Origin: Pleurocapsa sp. PCC 7319
GTDB lineage: Bacteria > Cyanobacteriota > Cyanobacteriia > Cyanobacteriales > Xenococcaceae
Assembly (NCBI RefSeq): GCF_000332195.1
Contig: NZ_KB235922.1
Location: 5,739,322-5,803,321, forward strand
Length of the DNA stretch: 64,000 nt
Direction of reading: 5' to 3'
A program made the position numbers and the translations under genes. Numbering within the stretch: the first letter of the stretch is position 1; every line of letters starts with the position of its first letter. This document shows, one piece after another, positions 37,856 through 45,655 of this stretch. Under the pieces are notes generated by a model. It was not told the origin of the DNA, ran no database searches, and worked only from the letters and a program-made list of their open reading frames with translations.

Positions 37856-38602
37856 ATGGGAGTGGCAATATCTAGCCAGTGGACAAAAGTCCATAATCAA
37901 GATTTGGCAATAGATGCTTATCTAGCAATGCCAAGCACAGCAGGAACTTATCCCGCTATTGTGGTAATTCAAGAAATCTTTGGGGTCAATGAACATATTC
38001 GGAATATTACCGAGAGATTAGCCCAAGAAGGATATGTCGCGATCGCTCCGGCAATTTATCAACGTCAAGCACCTGGTTTTGAAACGGGTTATACCAATGA
38101 AGCAACTCAAATTGGTAGAAAATATAAAACTCAAACTCAAGCCAGCGAACTAATTAGCGATATTCAAGCAACCATTAACTATCTCCACAGTCTGCCCCAA
38201 GTCGAGCATGGCAGTGTTGGTACAATTGGTTTCTGCTTTGGGGGTCATGTGGTGTATCTAGCTGCTACTCTCCCAGATATTGCGGCAACAGCCTCTTTTT
38301 ATGGAGCCCAGATTGCTACTTGGTCTCCTGGAGATGGTGAACCCACTATTAAACATACAAAAGAGATTAAGGGAACAATATATGCCTTTTTCGGAACCAA
38401 AGATCCGTTAATTCCTAATGAACAAACAGAGCAAATAGAAGCCGAATTAATTAAACATAGTATTCCTCATCAGATTTTTCGGTACCAGGGGGCGACTCAT
38501 GGATTTATGTGCGATCATCGTGATAGCTATAATCCAGATGCAGCCAAAGATGCCTGGATAAAAGTGCTAGACTTATTTAGCCAAAAGCTATCACGAGGAT
38601 AA
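37856..38602 (+). CDS. Dienelactone hydrolase family protein
   Basis: The 248-residue alpha/beta hydrolase has IVVIQEIFGVNEHIRNI, the nucleophile elbow GFCFGGH (Cys), catalytic Asp in FGTKDPLIP and His in YQGATHGFMCDHR. This is the dienelactone hydrolase (carboxymethylenebutenolidase-like) family. In cyanobacteria the substrate is unknown; degradation of lactones or esters is inferred. It may be co-transcribed with the following S1 gene (65-nt gap) but there is no strong sign. Confidence 0.9.
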   Translation: MGVAISSQWTKVHNQDLAIDAYLAMPSTAGTYPAIVVIQEIFGVNEHIRNITERLAQEGYVAIAPAIYQRQAPGFETGYTNEATQIGRKYKTQTQASELISDIQATINYLHSLPQVEHGSVGTIGFCFGGHVVYLAATLPDIAATASFYGAQIATWSPGDGEPTIKHTKEIKGTIYAFFGTKDPLIPNEQTEQIEAELIKHSIPHQIFRYQGATHGFMCDHRDSYNPDAAKDAWIKVLDLFSQKLSRG

Positions 38603-38667
38603 TCCAACAGTATCTTACCGTTGCGCCCTATCCATTACTATTTAACATTTACCAGTTCACACTAATT

Positions 38668-39582
38668 ATGTCTGATTCAACATCCTCCCCCAAGTCGGCT
38701 CAAGCTTTCTCCATGGAAGACTTTGAGAATGCCCTGCAAGAATACAATTATGAGTTTGTTAAAGGGCAAAAAGTACAGGGAACGATAGTTCAGATTACCT
38801 CTGACGGAGCATATATTGATATTGGAGGTAAATCTCCCGGTTTTGTTCCTACTAATGAAGCAGCTTTGGGTTTTGTTGATGACCTGGAAACAATTTTACC
38901 CGTGGGTGAAACCAGAGAATTTCTAATTATTCGCGAACAAGATTCCGAGGGACAGGTGACTCTCTCCATTCGTCAGATGGCATTGAATCAGGCTTGGGCA
39001 GATATCAAAGAAATGGCGGAAACTGGCAAATCAACTCAGATGAGAGTAACAGGAGCGAATAAGGGAGGAGTAACGGGAGAGGTAGCTGGATTACGAGCCT
39101 TTATTCCGCGATCGCATCTACAACAAAGAGATAATCTGGAATCTCTTGCGGGTCAACTTTTAACCGCTACCTTTTTGGAAGTAAACCAAGAAACTAAAAA
39201 ATTAGTGCTATCCCAAAGAGATGCTATGCGTGCCGTAGCAATGGACAACATCACTGAAGGAGCATTGATGGCAGGCAAAATAGTTAACATCAAGCCCTAT
39301 GGTGTTTTTGTCGATTTACAAGGAGCGACGGGATTACTACATATAAAAGAAATTAGTAACGCTCGTATTGAATCCTTAAATCGCCTCTTTGAAGTTGGAC
39401 AAGAAATTAAAGTGGTAATTAAACAAATTGATGAATATCAAAATCGGATGTCTCTTTCGATTAAAGCTTTAGAAGAATATCCTGGAGAAAATATCGAAAA
39501 ACTAGAACAAGTAATGTCCAACGCCGAGGAAAGATGGGAAAAGGCGCAAAATTCAGCTTCTGAAGCTCAGACTGATGCTTAA
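38668..39582 (+). CDS. Ribosomal protein S1, short cyanobacterial form (Rps1b-like)
   Basis: The 304-residue protein has three S1 RNA-binding domains: about 33-100 (VKGQKVQGTIVQITSDGAYI), about 118-182 (GKSTQMRVTGANKGGVTGEV) and about 200-270 (EGALMAGKIVNIKPYGVFVD), with a charged tail. Cyanobacteria have two such proteins, about 330 (Rps1a) and about 305 residues (Rps1b); the length and N-terminus fit the second. It probably binds mRNA leaders on the 30S subunit, substituting Shine-Dalgarno recognition. Confidence 0.88.
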   Translation: MSDSTSSPKSAQAFSMEDFENALQEYNYEFVKGQKVQGTIVQITSDGAYIDIGGKSPGFVPTNEAALGFVDDLETILPVGETREFLIIREQDSEGQVTLSIRQMALNQAWADIKEMAETGKSTQMRVTGANKGGVTGEVAGLRAFIPRSHLQQRDNLESLAGQLLTATFLEVNQETKKLVLSQRDAMRAVAMDNITEGALMAGKIVNIKPYGVFVDLQGATGLLHIKEISNARIESLNRLFEVGQEIKVVIKQIDEYQNRMSLSIKALEEYPGENIEKLEQVMSNAEERWEKAQNSASEAQTDA

Positions 39583-39697
39583 ATTCCTTAGTTTAAAGAA
39601 ATGATTAATTTTATCTAAGGCAGGTGAAATTTACTAAATATCTGAGCCTACAATTAAAGTAAACTTATAGACTAAATAACCAAACAAGGGGTTAAGG

Positions 39698-39883
39698 ATG
39701 AGGAACTTTAATTTAACCGATGACCTATATTGGACACCTCAGGCTCAAGCCAAACTAAGAATGATTCCTTTCTTTGCTCGTCCCCAAGCACGACAAAAAG
39801 TTGAACAATTAGCTCGTGCCGCGGAGTTAGAAGAAGTTACTGCTGAGATCGTCGAACAAGCACGAATTGAGTTTGGACAATAA
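39698..39883 (+). CDS. PCP reductase family protein (ChlB C-terminal-like domain)
   Basis: The 61-residue protein reads [32 protein letters not shown] and ends [14 protein letters not shown]. It is the small C-terminal domain of light-independent protochlorophyllide reductase subunit B, as a stand-alone protein. Such free copies are common in cyanobacteria; the role is unknown, perhaps in pigment enzyme assembly. It is preceded by a GGGG ribosome-binding site. Confidence 0.88.
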   Translation: MRNFNLTDDLYWTPQAQAKLRMIPFFARPQARQKVEQLARAAELEEVTAEIVEQARIEFGQ

Positions 39884-39930
39884 ATACCCTGATAATTAAT
39901 AATTAGCACTGATGCTAATTTGAGCAATAT

Positions 39931-40206
39931 TTAAGGTCCAGAAAAAACTGCTGCTTCGATATCCTGACGACTTAGAGAATACTTAAAAGAACGGCAAAGA
40001 TTATTCTGGCTTTCTTGTTGAGTATCATAGTAGCGTACCGTCAATTCTTCGATATCTAAACAAATTTCGGCTTTCCAGGCAGAATTTTTGAGATACCAAC
40101 AGTGAAGGTTTTCCCGATCTTGATTACAGCCTTTACTTTGTAGCCAGTTTTCAATAGTTGGTAATGTGTGATTGTATAAAGGGGTATTGGCTTCTGGTAG
40201 AGTCAT
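39931..40206 (-). CDS. DUF3143 domain protein
   Basis: The 91-residue protein from ATG 40206 begins MTLPEANTPLYNHTLPTIE, has GCNQDRENLHCWYL, and ends RSFKYSLSRQDIEAAVFSGP, the DUF3143 signature. A TTG four codons upstream (40218) is less likely because GGA lies between the two. The family is restricted to cyanobacteria and plastid lineages and its function is unknown. It is convergent with the PCP reductase family gene. Confidence 0.85.
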   Translation of the reverse strand: MTLPEANTPLYNHTLPTIENWLQSKGCNQDRENLHCWYLKNSAWKAEICLDIEELTVRYYDTQQESQNNLCRSFKYSLSRQDIEAAVFSGP

Positions 40207-40302
40207 AATGTTTTCCAAAATTGCTTTTAAACTATAATTTATTGAGAAAAATTTAGCTATAGCATTTCGCTTTAAGCTTAAAACATAAAATATTATTTCA
40301 AA

Positions 40303-40475
40303 GGGAACAGGGAACAGGGAACAGGGAACAGGGAACAGCGCGAAGTTGCGCGATGCGAAGCGAGTACATGCGGCAAACTATACGCCTTTGTTTAGGGTTG
40401 CGGGGGGTCCCCCCGTTGTCCCAAAGGGATACCGCAAGCATAAGCAAACTTCGTAAGAAGGGAACAGGGAACAGA
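40303..40475. repeat. Heptamer array (GGGAACA)x5 and mosaic palindromes
   Basis: Five perfect GGGAACA units occupy 40303-40337. GC-rich palindromes follow, including GGGGGG-T-CCCCCC (about 40398-40410) and a module AAAGGGATACCGCAAGCATAAG that resembles part of the 58710-59226 repeat. GGGAACAGGGAACAG recurs at about 40461-40475. It fills most of the 40209-40520 gap. It belongs to the STRR/REP mosaic family. Confidence 0.7.
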
Positions 40476-40520
40476 AAATGTCTTAATATTTTCTTGTAGT
40501 GCTATATGGAAAATTAAATT

Positions 40521-41210
40521 TCAAATCGGCAAACGCTGAAGGTTTTTGTTGCTACCGATTACTACCATTACTAATCCTTCTGTTAGTACTTGTCCAGGAT
40601 TGAGATTAGTGATAAATTTATCGCCATTGCTAAGTGCCAGGACATTAACACCATAGCGTTTACGTAGATCTAATTGAGCGAGTGTTTGATTATGGAAAGC
40701 TTTAGGAACTAAAACTTCAACAATACTGTTTTCGGTATCTAATTCAAAACGTTCTAAAAAAGCTGGTTGGGTCAAGGTACTAGCCAAGGCGCAACCAGCT
40801 TCGTTTTCGGGAAAGACTACTCGATCTGCACCAACACGTCGCAACACTTTACCATGAATTTCGGAGGAAGCTTTGGCTACCACGAGTTCAACACCAGCCT
40901 CCTTCACATTAAGGGTAGTAATAATACTTTCTTGAAGATAATTACCGATCGCGACTATGACCGTATCCATTTCAAAGATACCAGCTTCTTTGAGGGATTC
41001 AGGCTCAGTCGAATCTAATTGAATGGCATGAGAAGCAATTTTTTGTGTCAAAGCTTGGGTGACTAATTTCTCATCGATATCTGTCCCCAAAACTTCATAA
41101 CCCATCTTATGTAGAGAAGTGCAAACTGCTCTACCAAAACGTCCTAAACCAATCACTGCAAACTGGAGATTTTTGGGACGTGAGTTAGTCAAGAAATTGA
41201 TAGTTTTCAA
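40521..41210 (-). CDS. ktrA: KtrA/TrkA-type potassium uptake regulatory subunit
   Basis: The 229-residue protein has an RCK N-domain with the NAD-binding loop VIGLGRFGRAVCTSL, EVLGTDIDEKLV and DTVIVAIG, plus an RCK C-domain ending VMVVIGSNKNLQ. It gates the Ktr potassium channel by binding nucleotide. The KtrB/TrkH partner is encoded about 5.4 kb away at 46569, same strand. Some cyanobacterial Ktr systems have a KtrE component; none is identified here. Confidence 0.92.
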   Translation of the reverse strand: MKTINFLTNSRPKNLQFAVIGLGRFGRAVCTSLHKMGYEVLGTDIDEKLVTQALTQKIASHAIQLDSTEPESLKEAGIFEMDTVIVAIGNYLQESIITTLNVKEAGVELVVAKASSEIHGKVLRRVGADRVVFPENEAGCALASTLTQPAFLERFELDTENSIVEVLVPKAFHNQTLAQLDLRKRYGVNVLALSNGDKFITNLNPGQVLTEGLVMVVIGSNKNLQRLPI

Positions 41211-41535
41211 ATTTACCCCTTACTCAAATAATCCTCGCTATTGGCATTTTAATCGATGGCAATTGATTACGATAATATTTTATTCCACAATATTTTTAGG
41301 TTTATTTTTGCCAAAGCCCTCACTACTCAATATTTACCCTATTCTGCGATTGATATTTACCAATGGTTCAAAAAACATCAACCTTTACTAGACTTATGGC
41401 GATCGCCAAGCCTAACCGTAGGTCATAAAAAATAGTCGGTTGGCAAATTGAATTGAATAATCACTATCAGCAATTTTTCTATTGCTCTGCTAGATTGATT
41501 TTAGTCGGTATTGCTAACTATATCCAGTTAAAGTC
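41211..41535. other. Intergenic region, 325 nt
   Basis: It separates ktrA from the response regulator gene. A 59-codon frame (41256-41435, reading MAIDYDNILFHNIFRF…) is present but has no ribosome-binding site that I can see and no recognisable similarity, so I do not call it. The region contains one HIP1 site near 41399. Confidence 0.35.
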
Positions 41536-42204
41536 GTGACTGCCAAAGTAAAATCTTTACCTCTGCGAATTTTAATCGTTGAAGATGACCCCATAATGCG
41601 GGCAGGATTAAAACAACTACTTTCATCCCAACCTCAAAAATCAATTGTGGGAATGGCAGAAGATGGCTATCGTGGAGTAGAAGCAGCATTATCTTTAAAA
41701 CCTAACTTGGCAATTATCGACGTGGGAATGCCTCATCTTGATGGGATTGCAGCAACTCAACAGATTAAGGCAGCTTTGCCAGATATAAAGGTAGTCATGT
41801 TAACTTCCCATACCGCAGAGACCGAAATTATCGCTTCTCTGTCTAGTGGTGCTGATGCCTATTGTGTAAAAGGAGTAAGTCTAGAAAAATTACTTACGGC
41901 GATCGCTACGGTAGAAGAGGGGGCAACCTATCTTGATGCACAAATTGCGCAAAAAATTGTCAATCATCTCCAAACCAATCCAGCAAAAAAACGAAACCAT
42001 CATCTAGGAGAGCAACTTTCAAAACGAGAGTTGGAGGTACTAGAGTTGATTGTCGAGGGCTGTAGTAACCCTGAAATTGGCAAGCGACTTAACTTAAGTC
42101 CGAACACAATTAAAAGCTACGTGCGAAGTATCATGAACAAATTAATGGTTAGCGATCGCGTGCAAGCAGCAGTCATCGCCTTACGCAATGGATTAGTCCA
42201 GTAA
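41536..42204 (+). CDS. NarL/LuxR-family response regulator
   Basis: The 222-residue protein starts at GTG 41536. The receiver domain has ILIVEDDPIMRAGLK, phospho-acceptor Asp in LAIIDVGMPHLDG, VVMLTSHTAE and Lys at VKGVS. The output domain is the LuxR helix-turn-helix (LSKRELEVLELIVEGCSNPEIGKRL…SPNTIKSYVRSIMNKL). It is a DNA-binding transcription factor. The divergently oriented histidine kinase at 42878 is a possible partner, but an enzyme gene lies between. Confidence 0.93.
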   Translation: MTAKVKSLPLRILIVEDDPIMRAGLKQLLSSQPQKSIVGMAEDGYRGVEAALSLKPNLAIIDVGMPHLDGIAATQQIKAALPDIKVVMLTSHTAETEIIASLSSGADAYCVKGVSLEKLLTAIATVEEGATYLDAQIAQKIVNHLQTNPAKKRNHHLGEQLSKRELEVLELIVEGCSNPEIGKRLNLSPNTIKSYVRSIMNKLMVSDRVQAAVIALRNGLVQ

Positions 42205-42224
42205 GTTAAGTTAGGGTTTGCATT

Positions 42225-42346
42225 TATCACCCGGCTGGATGAGTCCAAATGAACGTAACCAAAAGCAGGTATTTTTTCTCCGACCATCTAAGCAAAAATT
42301 ATGCAATTAGTCACAGATTTAATAGTTTTCGCCAGCTTTCTGCTTA
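42225..42346 (+). promoter_or_regulatory. Conserved leader element, copy 1 (candidate cis-regulatory RNA)
   Basis: The first 54 nt (42225-42278) align without gaps to 44373-44426 (42 of 54 identical), with shared core GTGAGTCCAA-like and AAAGCAGGTATTTTTTC. A second shared block is at about 42311-42346 (CAGAT…GTTTTC…AGCTTTC…TTA). It ends about 30 nt before the start of the sterol-desaturase gene at 42378. A 5-bp CACCC/GGATG hairpin with a 4-nt loop can form (one mismatch). The role is inferred from conservation and placement. Confidence 0.55.
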
Positions 42347-42377
42347 AATTTTCCCGCAAAAAATAGATTTAAAAATT

Positions 42378-42857
42378 ATGCAATTCATCGCCTATTTTAT
42401 ATTTGCTTTTATTTTTGGTAGCTTCCTCGAATATTGGGTTCATCGTTTAATGCACATCTACCCCATATTTGGCAACGAAATTACAGCTCACTTTGGTCAT
42501 CATCGCAGCAATACCACCAAAGGATTTTTCGGCGATTTCCTCGATTTTAGTTTGGTATCTTTATTAGTATTACCAGCTTTTATTGTTTCCATATCGTTCG
42601 GAATTATTATGGTTTTGGGTACAGTAGCATTTGCTGCATTTGCTTCTTATGCCCATCAAATACAGCACCATAATCCAACTAAATGCTTCTGGATGGAAAT
42701 GCCCGTTCACTATGTTCATCATCAGAACAATCAATGGGATAGTAACTTTGGCTTAGCTGTAGATTGGTGGGATCGTGTTTTCAAAACTTATAAGCCCGTA
42801 GAGTGGCTTAGCAAAGAGCAAATTAGCCTACTAAAATCAAGCATCGCTGAAAAGTGA
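42378..42857 (+). CDS. Sterol desaturase / fatty acid hydroxylase superfamily protein
   Basis: The 159-residue membrane protein has the eight-histidine diiron pattern in four clusters: HRLMH, HFGHHR, HQIQHH and HYVHHQ. It has three to four hydrophobic segments. This is the fatty-acid hydroxylase/beta-carotene hydroxylase-like superfamily in a short form. The substrate, a lipid or carotenoid, cannot be decided from the sequence. It has the conserved leader element upstream. Confidence 0.87.
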   Translation: MQFIAYFIFAFIFGSFLEYWVHRLMHIYPIFGNEITAHFGHHRSNTTKGFFGDFLDFSLVSLLVLPAFIVSISFGIIMVLGTVAFAAFASYAHQIQHHNPTKCFWMEMPVHYVHHQNNQWDSNFGLAVDWWDRVFKTYKPVEWLSKEQISLLKSSIAEK

Positions 42858-42877
42858 TGATGAGTGCAGTAAATTAT

Positions 42878-44329
42878 CTAACTTCTAGTTATCTCATCGA
42901 TTGATTTACTGTTTTTCGCAGCGATTGGTAGAGTAAACCAGAAACAAGCTCCTGTTGAGGTATTATTCACGCCAATTTGTCCTCGGTGAGCGGTAACGAT
43001 CTGCCGACAGATATAGAGTCCTAAACCAACATTGAGAGACTGTTTAATACCAGATTTGCAAGTATATAGGTCAAATAATTTAGAGCTTTGTTGTGGTGCA
43101 ATCCCTTCCCCATTATCGCTGACAGTGCAGTAAAGCCAATAGTCTGAGACGGTTTTTTGTGGGCTATTTGACAAAATATAATCCCCCAATTCGACTTTAA
43201 GAGTTAAATGCAATCCTGGTGGATTATGTTCTATGGCATTAGCAATCAGATTTTCGTAAACTCGTCTAACTTGTAATGGATCGATCTTAACAAGAGGAAG
43301 TTTGACTGGTATTTCTTGAGTTACTGTGGCTTTTTGTCGCTCTAGAAAAGGTTGCATTTGTGTAATTACCGACTCAATGAGAGTATCTAGACAAACTGAA
43401 CTAAGGTGAAGCACAATCCCTTTGTTTTCAACTGTATAAGCTTCTAATAAAGAATCAATTAATTTCAATTGGCGATCGCTACTTTCAATTATTCGATCTA
43501 AAGTTTCGTTTTTAACTATCGTTTCCTCAGTAGAAGAAATGCGTAGAGATTTGAGTAAAAAGGCTGTGCTTAAAACTGGATTTCGCAAGTCATGTGAAAC
43601 AGTATGCACAAATAATCGTAACTGTCGGTTTAGTTCAAATTCTTGCTTTAGGAATCTCTCATAAACAAAAACGCCCAGATTGACGATCGCACAAACAACT
43701 ACTGTAACGTAAACAGCTTCAAAATAGTCTATCTCATTCTCGACAAAGGAATTTCTCAAGCCAAACACAAAGTAACTAATTCCAAAGTGCCCTAAAACAA
43801 TCCCTTGACAGAGACAATGCGACCGCCATTTGACAGGCATGAGAATTGGTCCAGCAGAAAAAACAGTAATCCAGCTATAGCCATATAATCCAATTTGACC
43901 GAAAAAAATTACATTCATGACTTGGGGTACTAAGAGCAAAATAAAGGTCAGCCACAATAAAATTAAAGTTGGATATCGGCGTACGAGGGCAACTTTGAGC
44001 AAGACAAAGGTCAACAACAATCCCAAGAGAGAAATTATGGTTGTCGCGTTTATCAGGGTATGATTCTGTTGCACAAACTCATATTCACGACTACTGGGGT
44101 CGTAAGAGGGAAAAATAATAGTCCAACTGACCCAGTGACTCATCAAGCAAGTAACAATAGCAACCCAAATCATTAGATGCAGTCGCTTTAAGATGAAGCG
44201 ATGTCTCCATCTTTCGTACTCAGGAGAAACTGAGTCAGCTTTAATCTGTTTCCACCAACATTGAATAGGCTGTCTAACTTGTTTGTGCAGAAATTTTTGA
44301 CTGACCTTGAGGAATGAGAATAATCGCAT
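42878..44329 (-). CDS. Membrane sensor histidine kinase
   Basis: The 483-residue protein has an N-terminal soluble stretch, then six or so membrane helices (about 50-215), a dimerisation and phospho-acceptor helix with HTVSHDLRNPV (about residue 243), and a HATPase domain with N box NLIANAIEHNPPG, G1 DNGEGIAPQ and G2 GLGLYICRQIV. It is a MASE-like multi-helix sensor kinase. Its signal is unknown. It could pair with the NarL regulator at 41536; that is inference. Confidence 0.9.
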   Translation of the reverse strand: MRLFSFLKVSQKFLHKQVRQPIQCWWKQIKADSVSPEYERWRHRFILKRLHLMIWVAIVTCLMSHWVSWTIIFPSYDPSSREYEFVQQNHTLINATTIISLLGLLLTFVLLKVALVRRYPTLILLWLTFILLLVPQVMNVIFFGQIGLYGYSWITVFSAGPILMPVKWRSHCLCQGIVLGHFGISYFVFGLRNSFVENEIDYFEAVYVTVVVCAIVNLGVFVYERFLKQEFELNRQLRLFVHTVSHDLRNPVLSTAFLLKSLRISSTEETIVKNETLDRIIESSDRQLKLIDSLLEAYTVENKGIVLHLSSVCLDTLIESVITQMQPFLERQKATVTQEIPVKLPLVKIDPLQVRRVYENLIANAIEHNPPGLHLTLKVELGDYILSNSPQKTVSDYWLYCTVSDNGEGIAPQQSSKLFDLYTCKSGIKQSLNVGLGLYICRQIVTAHRGQIGVNNTSTGACFWFTLPIAAKNSKSIDEITRS

Positions 44330-44372
44330 TGCAATCAGGAAGTAAATTTTTCAGCCAGTACTTTGTTTTTAT

Positions 44373-44488
44373 TATCACCTGATCGGGTGAGTCCAACTGG
44401 ATGAACCTGAAAGCAGGTATTTTTTCGCTTTTAAGTTGAGTGATAATCAGCCTCAGATAGCTAAATGTTTTCTCTAGCTTTCAGATTA
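44373..44488 (+). promoter_or_regulatory. Conserved leader element, copy 2 (candidate cis-regulatory RNA)
   Basis: It matches 42225-42346 in order and spacing. In this copy CACCT/GGGTG forms a 5-bp stem with loop GATC, and ACCTG-AAAG-CAGGT (44405-44418) is a perfect 5-bp stem followed by A and six T's, a textbook terminator shape. It is followed by the second block at 44453-44488 (CAGAT…GTTTTC…AGCTTTCAGATTA) and GAGGA with ATG 44504. Both copies lie close to a coding start on the same strand. Confidence 0.55.
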
Positions 44489-44503
44489 TCGAGGAATCAC
44501 ATT

Positions 44504-44728
44504 ATGACTCAGAAAGCAATTCAACCAGACGATTTATTTAACATTAGTAGCATCAGTAAATCCGATACTTCCGCTATTATTCTCAAGCTACAGAAAGAAG
44601 GAATACTTAGTTTAGATGACACTTTAGAGCAATGGCTACCAGAAGTTATGTCCCAAATTACCGATGGTACAAATCTAACTGTCTGTGAATTCTTAATCGG
44701 ACTTAAACAATTTTCCCAACTTAATTGA
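44504..44728 (+). pseudogene. Truncated serine hydrolase (beta-lactamase family) remnant
   Basis: The 74-codon frame reads IQPDDLFNISSISKSDTSAI, LKLQKEGILSLDDTLEQWLP and DGTNLTVCEFLIGLK. This is the segment around the SxxK nucleophile (SISK) of the beta-lactamase/DD-carboxypeptidase family. The N-terminal export region and everything after the first 70 residues of the domain are missing, and the usual Phe/Tyr after SISK[ST] is Asp. A good ribosome-binding site (GAGGA, 8-nt gap) precedes ATG 44504, so a short peptide may still be made. It cannot be catalytic. No gene is seen in 44729-44893. Confidence 0.7.
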
Positions 44729-44893
44729 GATTAAATACTGATGATAAGTTGTTTTTATTTTTGACTGAAGCGCGATTAGGGCAGACTCCTCTTCGGCGAT
44801 CGCGATCGGCAATTTCCTTGCCTTCTGCCTCATATCTCCTCATAAAGATAAATATTAACATCGAACTGTTCAATCGAAGTCATCAAATAAATT

Positions 44894-45496
44894 ATGAAAA
44901 TCAATTTTAAAAAACTATATCTTGCTTATCAAATATCCAAAAATCACGAACGAGTAGGAGATTTTGTCTTGTTAAAAGCGGATGCTTTTGGCGCACAAGC
45001 TAATCCTGAAATAGAAGCAAAAATGATGCAGGTGCAAGGATACTATCCAGAAATCGATCTCGAAGAACTCAAACAACTATCATCAGGAACTTTGGGTTAT
45101 GAATATGCTCGATATATGGAAGAAAATCAATTAACCCCGTTAAAAGTTAGTCCAGAAATGAGCGAACTTGCCGAGCGTAATGTCTTTGCTCTCAGATATG
45201 CCGTAACGCACGATATCTTTCATATTTTACTAGGATTTGATACCAGTTACGCTGGAGAAATTGGAGTGTTGGCTTTCGCTGCGGAACAAAACTATAGTCG
45301 TACGCTTAAATTAAGTTTGTTTCCCGCTATTTTAATTTACTCTGTTGTTGCGCCAACCCAATTAAAAGCCATGTTCGCCAATCTTCGCCAAGGTAAACAA
45401 ATGGCAAAGAGATCTAAGTTTTTACTCAATTATCGTTTTGAAGATCATTGGACGAAACCGATCGCCAAGCTGCGGTCTGAACTAAATTTAGCATGA
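44894..45496 (+). CDS. Coq4 family protein
   Basis: The 200-residue protein has the zinc motif HDxxH(x)11E exactly: H106-D107-x2-H110 and E122 (THDIFHILLG…GE), the defining feature of Coq4, and a GTLGYEYARYM segment at about 65. In yeast and humans Coq4 is part of the ubiquinone biosynthesis complex and supports C1 decarboxylation-hydroxylation. Cyanobacteria make plastoquinone, so a role in a related quinone is inferred. It has no signal peptide. The neighbours give no clue. Confidence 0.87.
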   Translation: MKINFKKLYLAYQISKNHERVGDFVLLKADAFGAQANPEIEAKMMQVQGYYPEIDLEELKQLSSGTLGYEYARYMEENQLTPLKVSPEMSELAERNVFALRYAVTHDIFHILLGFDTSYAGEIGVLAFAAEQNYSRTLKLSLFPAILIYSVVAPTQLKAMFANLRQGKQMAKRSKFLLNYRFEDHWTKPIAKLRSELNLA

Positions 45497-45573
45497 TACC
45501 AAGCAATTACTACTGAATATTTCTCTTTTGTTTTGGGAAGGCTATCTATTTTCTTTTAATACCAAAATTCAAA

Positions 45574-45606
45574 TAGCGATCCATAGGCTACGCGGAGCGT
45601 AATCGC
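45574..45606. repeat. Small dispersed palindromic repeat, second copy
   Basis: AGCGATCCATAGGCTACGCG followed by GAGCGTAATCGCT aligns with the copy in the isomerase remnant (25585-25616), with about five differences. It lies in the 160-nt gap before the acidic repeat protein. Confidence 0.6.
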
Positions 45607-45655
45607 TTTATAGCCAATATCTAACTATTCACGAAATTTATAAATAAAAAGTGTC

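Noticed and set aside
41256-41435. 59-codon ORF MAIDYDNILFHN…
   Set aside because: No ribosome-binding site or recognisable similarity; likely chance in AT-rich DNA.
42225-42278. Hammerhead ribozyme reading of the GATGAGTCC core
   Set aside because: The core lacks the exact CTGATGA and GAAA strands in the right order and three stems do not form.
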